Assembly: GCA_910576995.1 (NCBI GenBank)
Contig: CAJTLC010000004.1
Coordinates: 1-64,000 of the forward strand
DNA length: 64,000 nucleotides
Source: an uncultured Ruminococcus sp.
GTDB lineage: Bacteria > Bacillota > Clostridia > Oscillospirales > Ruminococcaceae
Direction of reading: 5' to 3'
Shown here piece after piece: positions 8,329-15,763 of this stretch. Under the pieces are notes generated by a model, which was given only the letters and a program-made list of their open reading frames with translations, was not told the DNA's origin and did not search any database. Made by a program: the position numbers and the translations under genes. Within the stretch, counting starts at the first letter, position 1. Every line of letters begins with the position of its first letter.

Positions 8329-8622
8329 ATGAAAACAAATGCAAAGAAATTAATGTCTATCGTAGGTGCGGCTACTTTATCGCTCGGAATGATGGTTTCT
8401 ATTTCAGCAAATGCGTCGAGTAGTGACACATATTGGAGTTCTGGAAATAGCTACACTCGAGACAAGGATAATGCTTCTTCTGTATATGTACAGAACGTCT
8501 CTGATTATTATTATTCATGGGTCACTGTATATGGCAGAAAATCAGGGGTTAACACTGATTATGAGGTCAATTATAATCCTGCTACAGGTCAAACTTTGAC
8601 TGATAATATTGGAAATAAGTAG
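8329..8622 (+). CDS. Small secreted protein with signal peptide, 3' end probably recombined
   Basis: The protein has 97 residues, and a good AGAAAGGAA lies before ATG 8329. The signal peptide covers about residues 1-29 (KKLMSIVGAATLSLGMMVSI, cleavage after SANA). The mature part is rich in Ser, Tyr and Asn (YWSSGNSYTRDKDN, VYGRKSG) and resembles small secreted proteins of the DUF2712 kind; the resemblance is weak. The last few codons (NIGNK) lie on the antisense of a truncated permease gene, so the true C-terminus was probably replaced. Its position after the agr genes suggests an exported effector or bacteriocin-like product. Confidence 0.6.
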   Translation: MKTNAKKLMSIVGAATLSLGMMVSISANASSSDTYWSSGNSYTRDKDNASSVYVQNVSDYYYSWVTVYGRKSGVNTDYEVNYNPATGQTLTDNIGNK

Positions 8623-8855
8623 TAGAAGAGTTTAGAGTACACATTATCGCAATCCCAGCCGATCCACATAGTAAATGCATTTGTAATTGGGGAATATGGA
8701 TTTTGTCCTTTTTCTGCAAATTCGGACAAACTTTTAACTATGTTGTTGTATTCTGCTATTTTATTATATGAATGAAGAATTGCAATAATAATTCCGAATA
8801 TACAAATACATATAAAATATTTATTTACTATGGAGTGTTTTATTTCTAATCTCAT
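8589..8855 (-). pseudogene. N-terminal fragment of a membrane permease
   Basis: The reading starts at ATG 8855 with GAGG upstream. It has one clear membrane helix (YFICICIFGIIIAILHSY) and a conserved-looking WIGWDCDNVYSKLFYYLFPI stretch, similar to ABC-2-type permeases found beside small secreted peptides in Clostridia. It ends abruptly after four more residues, where it runs into the 3' end of the secreted-protein gene on the other strand. The break near 8600 appears to have truncated both genes. Confidence 0.6.
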
Positions 8856-8882
8856 ATTTTTTATCCTCGAGTGATTAGATTT

Positions 8883-8911
8883 TACCCCGCACTCGTGATA
8901 AGTACGGGGTA
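8883..8911 (-). terminator. GC-rich hairpin
   Basis: TACCCCG pairs with CGGGGTA. It lies downstream (minus strand) of the remnant at 8957-9075 and may be its terminator. Confidence 0.4.
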
Positions 8912-8956
8912 CATTGTATCAATTAAAATGAAGTGGAATTATCTAAAATGCTATTG

Positions 8957-9075
8957 TCAGTTGGCATATGTGTAAGTTCCATCGCAATCAGGACTCCACC
9001 AACCAGAACCGCTACCGGAAAAGACCACTTTAGCCAATCGATAATCATTCTCGTAAGCGGTTCCTTGCTTTTTTT
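8957..9075 (-). pseudogene. C-terminal remnant of a small secreted protein
   Basis: The minus strand reads YENDYRLAKVVFSGSGSGWW, then SPDCDGTYTYAN and a stop. The frame is closed just upstream. Composition (Gly, Ser, Trp, Tyr) resembles the ends of small secreted DUF2712-like or bacteriocin-like proteins, so this may be a decayed relative of the gene at 8329. No start or signal peptide survives. Confidence 0.4.
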
Positions 9076-9212
9076 ATGACTTGACCAAGAGTTTCGGTAT
9101 TATTATGCACTTTCAGTTCACCCCTTCAAAGAATATTATACAATGTTATTAAGATAATTTTAATGGCATAGCAATGCAAATTTGATGAATCTGTAATTCA
9201 TATAAAGAATTA

Positions 9213-9247
9213 CCCGTCAAAAAAAATGATTTTTTGACGGGATTTTG
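9213..9247 (+). terminator. Hairpin terminator
   Basis: CCCGTCAAAAAA pairs with TTTTTTGACGGG, a stem that could terminate on either strand. The stretch 9080-9549 contains only this, another hairpin at 9444-9490 and AT-rich DNA. An open frame at 9301-9522 lacks a ribosome-binding site. Confidence 0.6.
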
Positions 9248-9443
9248 ATGTTGGTATAAACTCCTTCAGTCTTATTTCGGTCAGACTGGAGGACTTTTTA
9301 TTGCTCGTAATACGCAGTTTTTTCAATATACAGCATGGCAAAAACAATGATTTTATGGTAACTAACATCAGCTACTGCATTATCAACAAGAAATTCACCA
9401 GTTCTTTAACTGTACTTTCAGTTCATAATATATATGACATAAT

Positions 9444-9490
9444 AGCACTTATCAAATGCCTGAACGCAAACGATAAGTGCTATTTTCTTT
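9444..9490 (+). terminator. Hairpin plus T-rich tail
   Basis: AGCACTTATC (9444-9453) pairs with GATAAGTGCT (9472-9481), followed by ATTTTCTTTTAT. Confidence 0.6.
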
Positions 9491-9549
9491 TATACTTGCC
9501 GCTATTGCCAGCAATACGGTAATGATGATATCTATATTTTCATATAACT

Positions 9550-9617
9550 GGCTATGCATAGCCGCAAAATACCCATAGACCTTCGTTTTGATTCAACAAT
9601 AAAAATCAAAACGGAGG
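9550..9617 (+). promoter_or_regulatory. Structured leader with ribosome-binding site in a stem, copy B
   Basis: The first hairpin is GGCTAT with ATAGCC (9550-9563). The second pairs CCTTCGTTTTGATT (9580-9593) with AATCAAAACGGAGG (9604-9617) and encloses the GGAGG. The shared single-stranded link (CCCATAG / TCCATAG) and the same architecture as 5382-5439, with different paired bases, point to a conserved RNA structure. Confidence 0.55.
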
Positions 9618-9624
9618 AACGATA

Positions 9625-9890
9625 ATAGCATATAATCATGCAGCAGAAGAAAAGAAATTTAAAGAACAGTGGGAAGAAAATGAACGAATTTATCGTGAGA
9701 CCGGAATGACTGATGAGCAAATATCGGCTATAAAAGCATATGATGAGCATATTTTCAAACTCGATCGAGCTTTTTACAGAAGAACGATGAAGTATCAGGA
9801 TATTTACAGCAGGAAATTTCATTAAAACTATCAATACCACAACAAACAATTTCATATTGGATTGTTAAAATTGCTGAAATTTTAAAGTGA
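9625..9890 (+). pseudogene. Decayed paralogue of the sigma-like regulator at 5449
   Basis: The frame begins AYNHAAEEKKFKEQWEENER and continues IYRETGMTDEQISAIKAYDE, aligned with the 5449 gene. The start codon is ATA instead of GTG. A large part of the middle is missing; after KYQ the sequence jumps to the helix-turn-helix end, now in another frame (the codons for PQQTISYWIVKIAEIL are intact as DNA). About 40 bases after the stop also match copy A. The gene is non-functional but retains its leader. Confidence 0.8.
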
Positions 9891-10206
9891 GTTGGTGAGA
9901 ATACCTGTTTTCGTGGGCTATGTTTATGTAGGGGAATATAGACTCCTGAACAGTAGCTTGAAAACAGAATATCAGCGACAAGAATACGTTAATCCTGTGC
10001 CGAACTAAAATTTGGCAGTCAAAGAAACCATACGCTTGCGATAAATATGACGTTTCAAAATGCAGAGCAGCTCTCTGCAAGGCGATGAAAGCAGGAGGAT
10101 AATGATACTTCCGTGATAACGGTTCTATGCGAACCATAGAGGGATCGAACTTCCATGAGGTCAGCGGCTACTGATCGTTCTTGTTGTTCCGGCGTGACGG
10201 GGCGAG
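9891..10206 (+). other. Mobile-element debris without an intact gene
   Basis: Short coding-like blocks are broken by stops, for example KYDVSKCRAALCKAMKAGG followed two stops later in the same frame by YFRDNGSMRTIEGSNFHE. They look like pieces of an integrative-element protein, but I do not recognise it. Confidence 0.35.
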
Positions 10207-10365
10207 CGCGATATGTACTTTACCGAAGATGTAATGCCGCCAATCATAACTCATGAAATATTTGAAATTTTTCAAAAGATGCATAAAAATGTACAGCTCG
10301 CAACAGGTCATAACAAAGGCGCTGAATATACATTCAGTGGTAAAATAAAATTCTTACCAAATATA
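10207..10365 (+). pseudogene. Serine recombinase fragment (zinc-ribbon region)
   Basis: The sequence MYFTEDVMPPIITHEIFEIF, then YTFSGKIKFLPN, matches the region of large serine recombinases in which a target-block HPAII-(D/E)xxxF motif precedes the Cys ribbon; the cysteines themselves are gone. No catalytic domain is attached. A larger recombinase remnant lies at 11395-12216, so the Mrr gene between them may be cargo. Confidence 0.5.
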
Positions 10366-10465
10366 GTTGACTATTTCTACAAAAAATGCTATAATGTTTA
10401 TAGTGTTTTATTTCAATATTTCTTATGCAATTTGTAATTTTGATTAAGAAGAACGGAGTGAGAAA

Positions 10466-11350
10466 ATGGCAGGAAGAAGGAATGATATTCCGAAAGGAAT
10501 GCCTAATTACAGTGACCTTATAAATCCTACGCTTGAAGCACTGCAAACTCTTGGGGGATCAGCAACTATTAATGAGATTTATTCAGAAGTTATTAAAAAT
10601 ATGCAGTTATCTGAAAAAATAATAGATTTTCAACATTCAGATAAATCAAGTCAAACAGAGATTCAATATAGATTGGCATGGGCAAGAACATATTTAAAAA
10701 TTTATGGAATTATCGAGAAAACACAGAGAGGTGTATGGGCAATTCTGCCTAAGCATAAAGAGACTAAAGCTGTTGATGTTGATGATTGTGTTAATATGGT
10801 ACGAAATCAATCATTAAATAAACAAGATAATCGCATTGATCCTAAAATGGACAATAATCTTGAGGATGACGGCATTGAGTTGCCTGATGAAAACAAGCCA
10901 TGGCGTGAAAGATTGCATAGTATATTGATTTCTATGAATCCGCTTGCTTTTGAACGCTTGGCTCAGCGTGTGCTTCGTGAATCAGGTTTCTATGAGGTTG
11001 AGGTTACAAAGAAAACCAATGATGGTGGCATTGACGGATATGGACGAGTGAAAATCAATGGTATGTTTAGCTTTAAAGTCGCTTTTCAATGTAAACGATA
11101 TAGCGGAAGCGTTCCTTCAAGCGACATTAGAGACTTTCGTGGATCACTGACTACAGATATAGAGAAAGCTTTATTTATTACAACAGGAACATTTTCAAAA
11201 CCAGCTTTAGATGAAGCAATGACACCAGGAAAAATTCAGATTGACCTTATTGACGGGGAGGAATTAATTAGCAGACTTGCAGAATATGGAATAGGAATAA
11301 AACCTATAACTGATTACGAAATTGATGAGAAATTTTTTATGCAGATTTAA
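10466..11350 (+). CDS. mrr: Mrr-type (type IV) restriction endonuclease
   Basis: The 294-residue protein starts at ATG 10466 after GGAGTGAG. Residues about 15-95 form the Mrr N-terminal winged-helix domain (PTLEALQTLGGSATINEI, RLAWARTYLKIYGIIEK). Residues about 150-280 are the PD-(D/E)xK nuclease: FERLAQRVLRESGF, then GGIDGYG with Asp190, then FQCKRY with Gln208 and Lys210. Members cut modified DNA. All catalytic residues are present and the frame is intact, in contrast to the broken genes on either side, so it is probably a functional defence gene carried by a decayed mobile element. Confidence 0.9.
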   Translation: MAGRRNDIPKGMPNYSDLINPTLEALQTLGGSATINEIYSEVIKNMQLSEKIIDFQHSDKSSQTEIQYRLAWARTYLKIYGIIEKTQRGVWAILPKHKETKAVDVDDCVNMVRNQSLNKQDNRIDPKMDNNLEDDGIELPDENKPWRERLHSILISMNPLAFERLAQRVLRESGFYEVEVTKKTNDGGIDGYGRVKINGMFSFKVAFQCKRYSGSVPSSDIRDFRGSLTTDIEKALFITTGTFSKPALDEAMTPGKIQIDLIDGEELISRLAEYGIGIKPITDYEIDEKFFMQI

Positions 11351-11394
11351 ATGAGAGATAAAAAGCTGCTCTACCTATTTATAATGACAGATGA

Positions 11395-12216
11395 AATACT
11401 GACAGTCTCAATAATCAACATAACGAATACATTAATTCCAATCCCGAATGGAAGCTTGCAGGCATATTTGCGGATGAGGGAATAAGCGGTACTCAGACTA
11501 AAAACAGGACTGAATTCAACTGCATGATAAAAAATGTGCAAAAAGAAAAACAACGCATACTATCGCTCAAGCTCTTAATAATAATGGCTATCCTACACGC
11601 TCGAAAAGTGGAAAATGGAATGCTATACTTGTGAAAAGAATCTTACAAAACGAAAAATATGTTGGTGACTGTCTGTTGCAAAAGACTTATACGGTGGACT
11701 GCATATCCCATAAAACCGTCAAAAACAACGGTGAACGTGAATGTATTATGTCAGCGATTGTCATCCGGCAATTATTGATCGTGATACATTTAATATCGTT
11801 CAACATGAGATCGCTCGGCGCAATGCAAAGCGAAGTGTATGCACTAAAACTACCTCCGAACATGGACGGAAGAACCACTTCACAATGCCATTGTGAAAGC
11901 TATAAACGAGTTTTTCAATTGTAGTGATGATGTTGCAAATATACTGAAATCCGCTGCAGATGCGGTACTTTTGCAAAATAACAGTGATGAGATCCGGCAC
12001 ATAAAACAGCGGCTAAAAGAAATAGACAAGGCACGGAACGACTTCATAAACCTTATAGCAACAGGAGCTTGCGCTTCAGACTCCCTTGACGATGAATTTG
12101 CAAGGCTGTATGACGAGGAAGAAAAACTCAATCAGAAACTGCTTTCACTTAAAGCACAAACCGATACTTCACAGAATGAACTTGCCGATGAGATAAAGGC
12201 TGAGATCACTGATTAA
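11395..12216 (+). pseudogene. Large serine recombinase, multiply disrupted
   Basis: Three blocks remain. The resolvase part reads NPEWKLAGIFADEGISGT (about 11429-11490). A recombinase-domain part follows in other frames (NNGYPTRSKSGKWNAI, LVKRILQNEKYVGDCLLQKT, then HPAIIDRDTFNIVQHEIARR). The C-terminal coiled coil (11893-12216) reads IRHIKQRLKEIDKARNDF and DDEFARLYDEEEKLNQKLL. The catalytic Ser region is missing, and at least two frame changes and a deletion separate the blocks. It was the integrase of a TnpX/TndX-like element. Confidence 0.8.
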
Positions 12217-12224
12217 ATACGATA

Positions 12225-12256
12225 AACAACGCTTGCAGCCGCAGACGTTGTTTTTT
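12225..12256 (+). terminator. Hairpin plus T-run
   Basis: AACAACG pairs with CGTTGTT around a GC-rich loop, then TTTTAT. A second hairpin, AGCCG-AAAA-CGGCT followed by ATTTTTT, lies at about 12270-12290. Confidence 0.65.
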
Positions 12257-12422
12257 ATAGATACAGCAGAGCCGAAAACGGCTATTTTTTGAGTCTATCA
12301 AGCGAAATAAGGTGAATATACCACAAAGACAGCTAAAAGCCGATACAGGCGATTTGTGACGGCTTTGTGGAGGTATAAACACCAAAAACAAACAGCAAAA
12401 ATATTTTTCATTTTCAAAACAG

Positions 12423-12451
12423 TTGCTTTTTTTGATGATATAGGGTATAAT
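12423..12451 (+). promoter_or_regulatory. Sigma-A-type promoter
   Basis: TTGCTT (12423-12428), 17-base spacer, TATAAT (12446-12451). It is positioned for the truncated AAA-ATPase gene. The stretch 12291-12422 shows nothing else. Confidence 0.7.
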
Positions 12452-12483
12452 TAAAATATAGACAACCGAAAGTTGGTGTGGTA

Positions 12484-12873
12484 ATGGGAATATACCTTAA
12501 TCCTGATAATATAGATTTTCAGATTGCTCTTAATTCTAAAATATATGTAGATAAAAGCGAGATGATTAAGCATATCAATGCGCAAATATATACAGAACAG
12601 CGTTTTATATGCGTCAGCCGACCGAGAAGATTCGGAAAGTCAATGACTGCTAATATGCTTGTTGCCTATTACAGTAGGGGATGCAACTCAAAAGAAATGT
12701 TCAGCAAGTATAAGATTGCATCTGACTCATCTTTTGAAAAGCATTTGAATAAATATAATGTTATTCATATCAATATAATTGATGAGTATGCAGGGAAAAT
12801 ACTTTTGGTTGGGATAAACTATGATACAGAAAATAAAAAGCATTCCTGCGTAATTGAAAAGGTAACAAAATAA
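12484..12873 (+). pseudogene. AAA-ATPase/PD-(D/E)xK-nuclease family protein with in-frame internal deletion
   Basis: The N-terminal part has the family start (YLNPDNIDFQIALNSKIYVD) and a Walker A (SRPRRFGKS). After NKYNVIHINI it passes directly to YAGKILLVGINYD and HSCVIEKVTK, which is the extreme C-terminus of this family (usually over 500 residues, ending in a DUF1703-type nuclease). About 400 residues, including Walker B and the nuclease centre, are missing, yet the frame is kept. A promoter and terminator flank it, so a mini-protein of about 129 residues may be expressed. ATG 12484 is preferred to GTG 12478. Confidence 0.75.
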
Positions 12874-12876
12874 TTG

Positions 12877-12922
12877 AACGCCACTGAAATTTGAATGATT
12901 ACATTCATTTTCAGTGGCGTTA
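12877..12922 (+). terminator. Strong hairpin terminator
   Basis: AACGCCACTGAAA pairs with TTTCAGTGGCGTT around a 20-base loop, three bases after the AAA-ATPase stop. Confidence 0.75.
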
Positions 12923-12973
12923 ATCATATACAAGCCTATTTTAAGGCAAATAAAAGAGTGGTCTATTTTGTAT

Positions 12974-13018
12974 AGTCGCCCTACTTGAAATCAAAACAAG
13001 TTCGCTGATAAAAATTTC
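12974..13018. repeat. Half copy of the palindromic repeat found at 31887-31938
   Basis: The sequence AGTCGCCCTACTTGAAATCA and the following 20-odd bases match the reverse complement of the element between mnmE and jag. It then breaks off, before the second arm, and passes into a MITE core. Confidence 0.85.
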
Positions 13019-13022
13019 CCAT

Positions 13023-13090
13023 AGCTGCGTTGTTGTCGTCACCGGGCGTCAGCCCGCTTTCCTTCTCCGCCTTGCATTTCATTGCTGTGC
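13023..13090 (-). repeat. Partial MITE core (same family as 37516-37657 and 35062-35223)
   Basis: Read on the minus strand, AAGGCGGAGAAGGAAAGCGG, then GCTGACGCCCGG and GACGACAACAACGCAG, match the interior of the MITE at 37516-37657. The terminal inverted repeats are absent. Its left side abuts the half palindrome and its right side replaces the end of an integrase gene. Confidence 0.8.
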
Positions 13091-13592
13091 CAATTTATTT
13101 CAGAAAATTTCAGGTTTACGATATCAATACCTCTTAACCCTGTTCTCGCCGCAAGAAGCATCATCGCTGCATCCCGTTTGCCCATTGAAGTGTTTTTATC
13201 AGGCGTTTGCAGCAGTTTTTCAATTTGCTGTTTTGAAAACGGCATTCTTACCGTTTTGTGAAGTGTTGGTTTTACGTTGAGGATAACAGCCCAATCTTGA
13301 TTGTAAATCCCACTGTCATCAAGCATAATACAGAATTTTCGTATGATCAGCAAGGTTGAAACAATGCCTTTAGGCTGCCTTTGAGATAATTCAAACAAAT
13401 ATGGACGGATATCGTCCGGTTCTACCGAGTTAAATGTCTGATGTCCTTTGTTTTGAAGAAAATACAGAAATTTTGAGATCATCTTTTTTCTGGAGTAAAT
13501 AACATGAGAAGAAATAACTCCACGCCGGTGTTCTGTTTCTAAATATTGCGCTACAACATCTTCAAAAAGTTTTTGAGATTGGCGCGCCCAAG
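13039..13592 (-). pseudogene. Tyrosine recombinase, truncated at both ends
   Basis: The minus strand encodes WARQSQKLFEDVVAQYLETE with no start codon at its left end. It continues through the core-binding domain (SKFLYFLQNKGHQTFNSVEP) to the first catalytic arginine in ARTGLRGIDIVNLKFSEINW. It then ends in GGEGKRADAR, which is encoded by the MITE core. The catalytic H-x-x-R and Tyr are lost, so the protein cannot recombine DNA. Confidence 0.8.
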
Positions 13593-13641
13593 AATCGGAA
13601 GCTGAAAATACTCAATCTTACCATTATTGTAGTATTTTTTT

Positions 13642-13705
13642 AGAGCGTGTTCACATAAAATAAATGCTCGAAAATCCGCACATTTATTTTATGTGAACAG
13701 TCTCT
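13642..13705. repeat. Mini-palindrome (core-less MITE)
   Basis: Arms AGAG-CG-TGTTCACATAAAATAAATG and the imperfect complement ending in CAGTCTCT enclose about 14 bases. It is adjacent to the integrase fragment. The following 13716-13944 has an open frame without ribosome-binding site or recognisable product, so I leave it uncalled. Confidence 0.75.
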
Positions 13706-13944
13706 AATAGAGAGTATGCACAAAAATGGAAGAATTACTTTAGAGAAAATTACAAATTGGAATCTTCGTACTCCCAAAGAAAAATTTGCAAAAGTTTCCA
13801 CCATACGCAGCGCTGTAAGACATTTTATGTTTGGTTTGGAGGACGTTTCTTACACAGAAGTGATTATGGTATATATTTTATTTTTTCAGGAAATACTATA
13901 CTTACATAAAATAATTAACGCAAGTTTTGAATCGGAGGTTTTAT

Positions 13945-14616
13945 ATGGATCTTTTTAAATTAATATTGACATCGTTTTTATCCATAATCACACTATTCCT
14001 GTTAGCTAAATTAATGGGACATAAGCAAGTGGCGCAATTGGACTTTTTTGATTATATTAACGGAATTACGATCGGTTCGATCGCCGCCGAACTTGCTACT
14101 GATCTTGAAACGCCATGGAAGTCTTTGGTTGCTATGCTGATCTATGGTTTTACCGCTGTTGGACTAAGTCTTGCAACTAATAAATTTCCCAAAGTCAGAA
14201 AATATGTAAATGGTTCTCCCACCATACTTATGAATGGGGGAAAAATCTATCGCGAAAATATGAAAAAAGCTAAATTAGATTTAAGCGAATTCCTAACCAT
14301 GTGTCGGGAGCAAGGGTATTTTGACTTAAACGACATTCAGACAGCGATATTCGAATACAACGGAAAACTGACCATTTTGCCAAACAGCGCCAATCGTCCT
14401 GTTACGCCTGCCGATATTGAACTTAATCCAGAACCTGATCATATTAATACTGAAATAATTATGGACGGACGTATTATGGATGAAAATTTAAAAAGAATGG
14501 GTCTTGATTTAAAATGGCTTGAAAAACAAATTAAGGCGCAGGGTTATCATAATGTCAAGGAAATTTTTCTTGGATTATGTGATAATAATAACAAACTTTC
14601 CTTATTTGAAAGCTGA
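13945..14616 (+). CDS. DUF421/YetF-family membrane protein
   Basis: The start is ATG 13945 after CGGAGG. The 223-residue protein has three N-terminal membrane helices (LILTSFLSIITLFLLAKLMG, SLVAMLIYGFTAVGL), with the family sequence FDYINGITIGSIAAEL. A soluble C-terminal domain contains SPTILMNGGKIYRENMKKAK, MCREQGYFDLNDIQTAIFE and EIIMDGRIMDENLKRMG. Members such as B. subtilis YetF and YdfS are membrane proteins of uncertain function, linked to spore traits. It is the first intact housekeeping-type gene after the accessory region. Confidence 0.9.
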   Translation: MDLFKLILTSFLSIITLFLLAKLMGHKQVAQLDFFDYINGITIGSIAAELATDLETPWKSLVAMLIYGFTAVGLSLATNKFPKVRKYVNGSPTILMNGGKIYRENMKKAKLDLSEFLTMCREQGYFDLNDIQTAIFEYNGKLTILPNSANRPVTPADIELNPEPDHINTEIIMDGRIMDENLKRMGLDLKWLEKQIKAQGYHNVKEIFLGLCDNNNKLSLFES

Positions 14617-14627
14617 TCGTGTTTTGA

Positions 14628-14677
14628 AAGGCGAAGTTTTCAACATCGCCGCTTGGATATGTTGAAAACTTCGCCTT
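14628..14677 (+). terminator. Long perfect hairpin after the DUF421 gene
   Basis: AAGGCGAAGTTTTCAACAT (19 bases) pairs perfectly with its complement around a 12-base loop. There is no T-run on the plus strand. It separates convergent genes and may stop transcripts from both, or be another mini-palindrome. Confidence 0.65.
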
Positions 14678-14695
14678 CAGAGCCTGTTTAATATA

Positions 14696-15763
14696 TTATA
14701 AGTTCTTTTCCATCAAAACATAATTATACCGAAACTGCGATAATTCGTTATTATAATAATTTCCAGTAACTTTTCCCTCATGTATAAGCGCGCTAATTGA
14801 TGAACATTTCTTTTCAACAAGGGAACGCTTTATCGATTCCGCAAGCATACTGCCCAGCCCGAGATGATCAGTTCCGACGCCCATATACAAGTTAATAAAA
14901 TGCTTTGGAAAATATTTATTACGCAAGATCTTTATTAATTTGATCAATGTTATTTTTCCGCAGGCTGCATTTCCAAAATCAGGAATACTAATAGAAAATC
15001 CTGCAAGTTCGCCGTCTTTGTAGGCTAATTTCACCAGATCATAATTCAGAGCATACTTTAAATTCGAAAACATTGCTCCAAACTGCTCTCTATCTATCTC
15101 GGTAAAACACGGAAATCTCGAATAAAGTCTTATAAGCAGCGAATAAACCTCATAAAGCTTTTCGGTAAAATTCTCACGATTCGGGGTCATGATAGTATAT
15201 CCCCTTTTAGTCATGGTTTCAAATCGCTGCCTGCATTTTTTGTTTTCATCACTTTTGAGAGGCGTTCTTATTTGATTTGAAAAATACCTTTCACAAATTT
15301 TAAATCCCAATTTTTCCCATAAATCTGCATAATATTCCTTATTATACGGCTCGCAGGCATAAATTTTCCTATTAAAGTTGTCGACCTTAAATCTATATTT
15401 CATCCAGAATGAAGCGTCTACCGGGCCTACGATCTTACGCTTATTATGCTTTGCGGCTAATCGAAAGACTTCCTCGAACATAATTCCGCAAGCCTCTTCA
15501 TCGTTTATGCATTCAAAAAATCCAAGAAATGCGTCTTCACGATTTTTATAACAGGTAAGCGCGCATCTTCCGACTGCTCCGCCGTTTTCATCGACTGCGA
15601 CAAACGGATAAAAGCTGAAGCTTTTACTTAAAATATGAGTTCCCGACAATATCTGACGTTCCGTATTCTCATCCTGAGTTATTTCGGATCTTGAATATAA
15701 TTTTCGCGGTAAAGATAAAAAAAGTTCTGTAATTCCGCTTCCGCTTAAACATTTATACTTCAT
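14696..15763 (-). CDS. GNAT-fold acyltransferase-like protein, last gene of lipid operon
   Basis: The 355-residue protein overlaps the preceding gene by four bases (ATGA type). The middle has features of the GNAT fold: YPFVAVDENGGAVGRCALTC for the first strands and KIVGPVDASFWMKYRF for an acceptor loop. The second half contains LVKLAYKDGELAGFSISIPD and a pyrophosphate-loop-like MGVGTDHLGLGSMLAESIKR. It resembles long single-chain proteins annotated as YghO-like N-acyltransferases. Coupling with an UbiA and a CarS homologue suggests it acylates a lipid or lipid head-group; that is inference. Confidence 0.65.
   Translation of the reverse strand: MKYKCLSGSGITELFLSLPRKLYSRSEITQDENTERQILSGTHILSKSFSFYPFVAVDENGGAVGRCALTCYKNREDAFLGFFECINDEEACGIMFEEVFRLAAKHNKRKIVGPVDASFWMKYRFKVDNFNRKIYACEPYNKEYYADLWEKLGFKICERYFSNQIRTPLKSDENKKCRQRFETMTKRGYTIMTPNRENFTEKLYEVYSLLIRLYSRFPCFTEIDREQFGAMFSNLKYALNYDLVKLAYKDGELAGFSISIPDFGNAACGKITLIKLIKILRNKYFPKHFINLYMGVGTDHLGLGSMLAESIKRSLVEKKCSSISALIHEGKVTGNYYNNELSQFRYNYVLMEKNL

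Noticed and set aside
9301..9522. Open frame of 73 codons
   Set aside because: It runs through a terminator hairpin and has no initiation signal.
13716..13944. Open frame of about 75 codons before the DUF421 gene
   Set aside because: No ribosome-binding site or recognisable domain; it overlaps the DUF421 leader.
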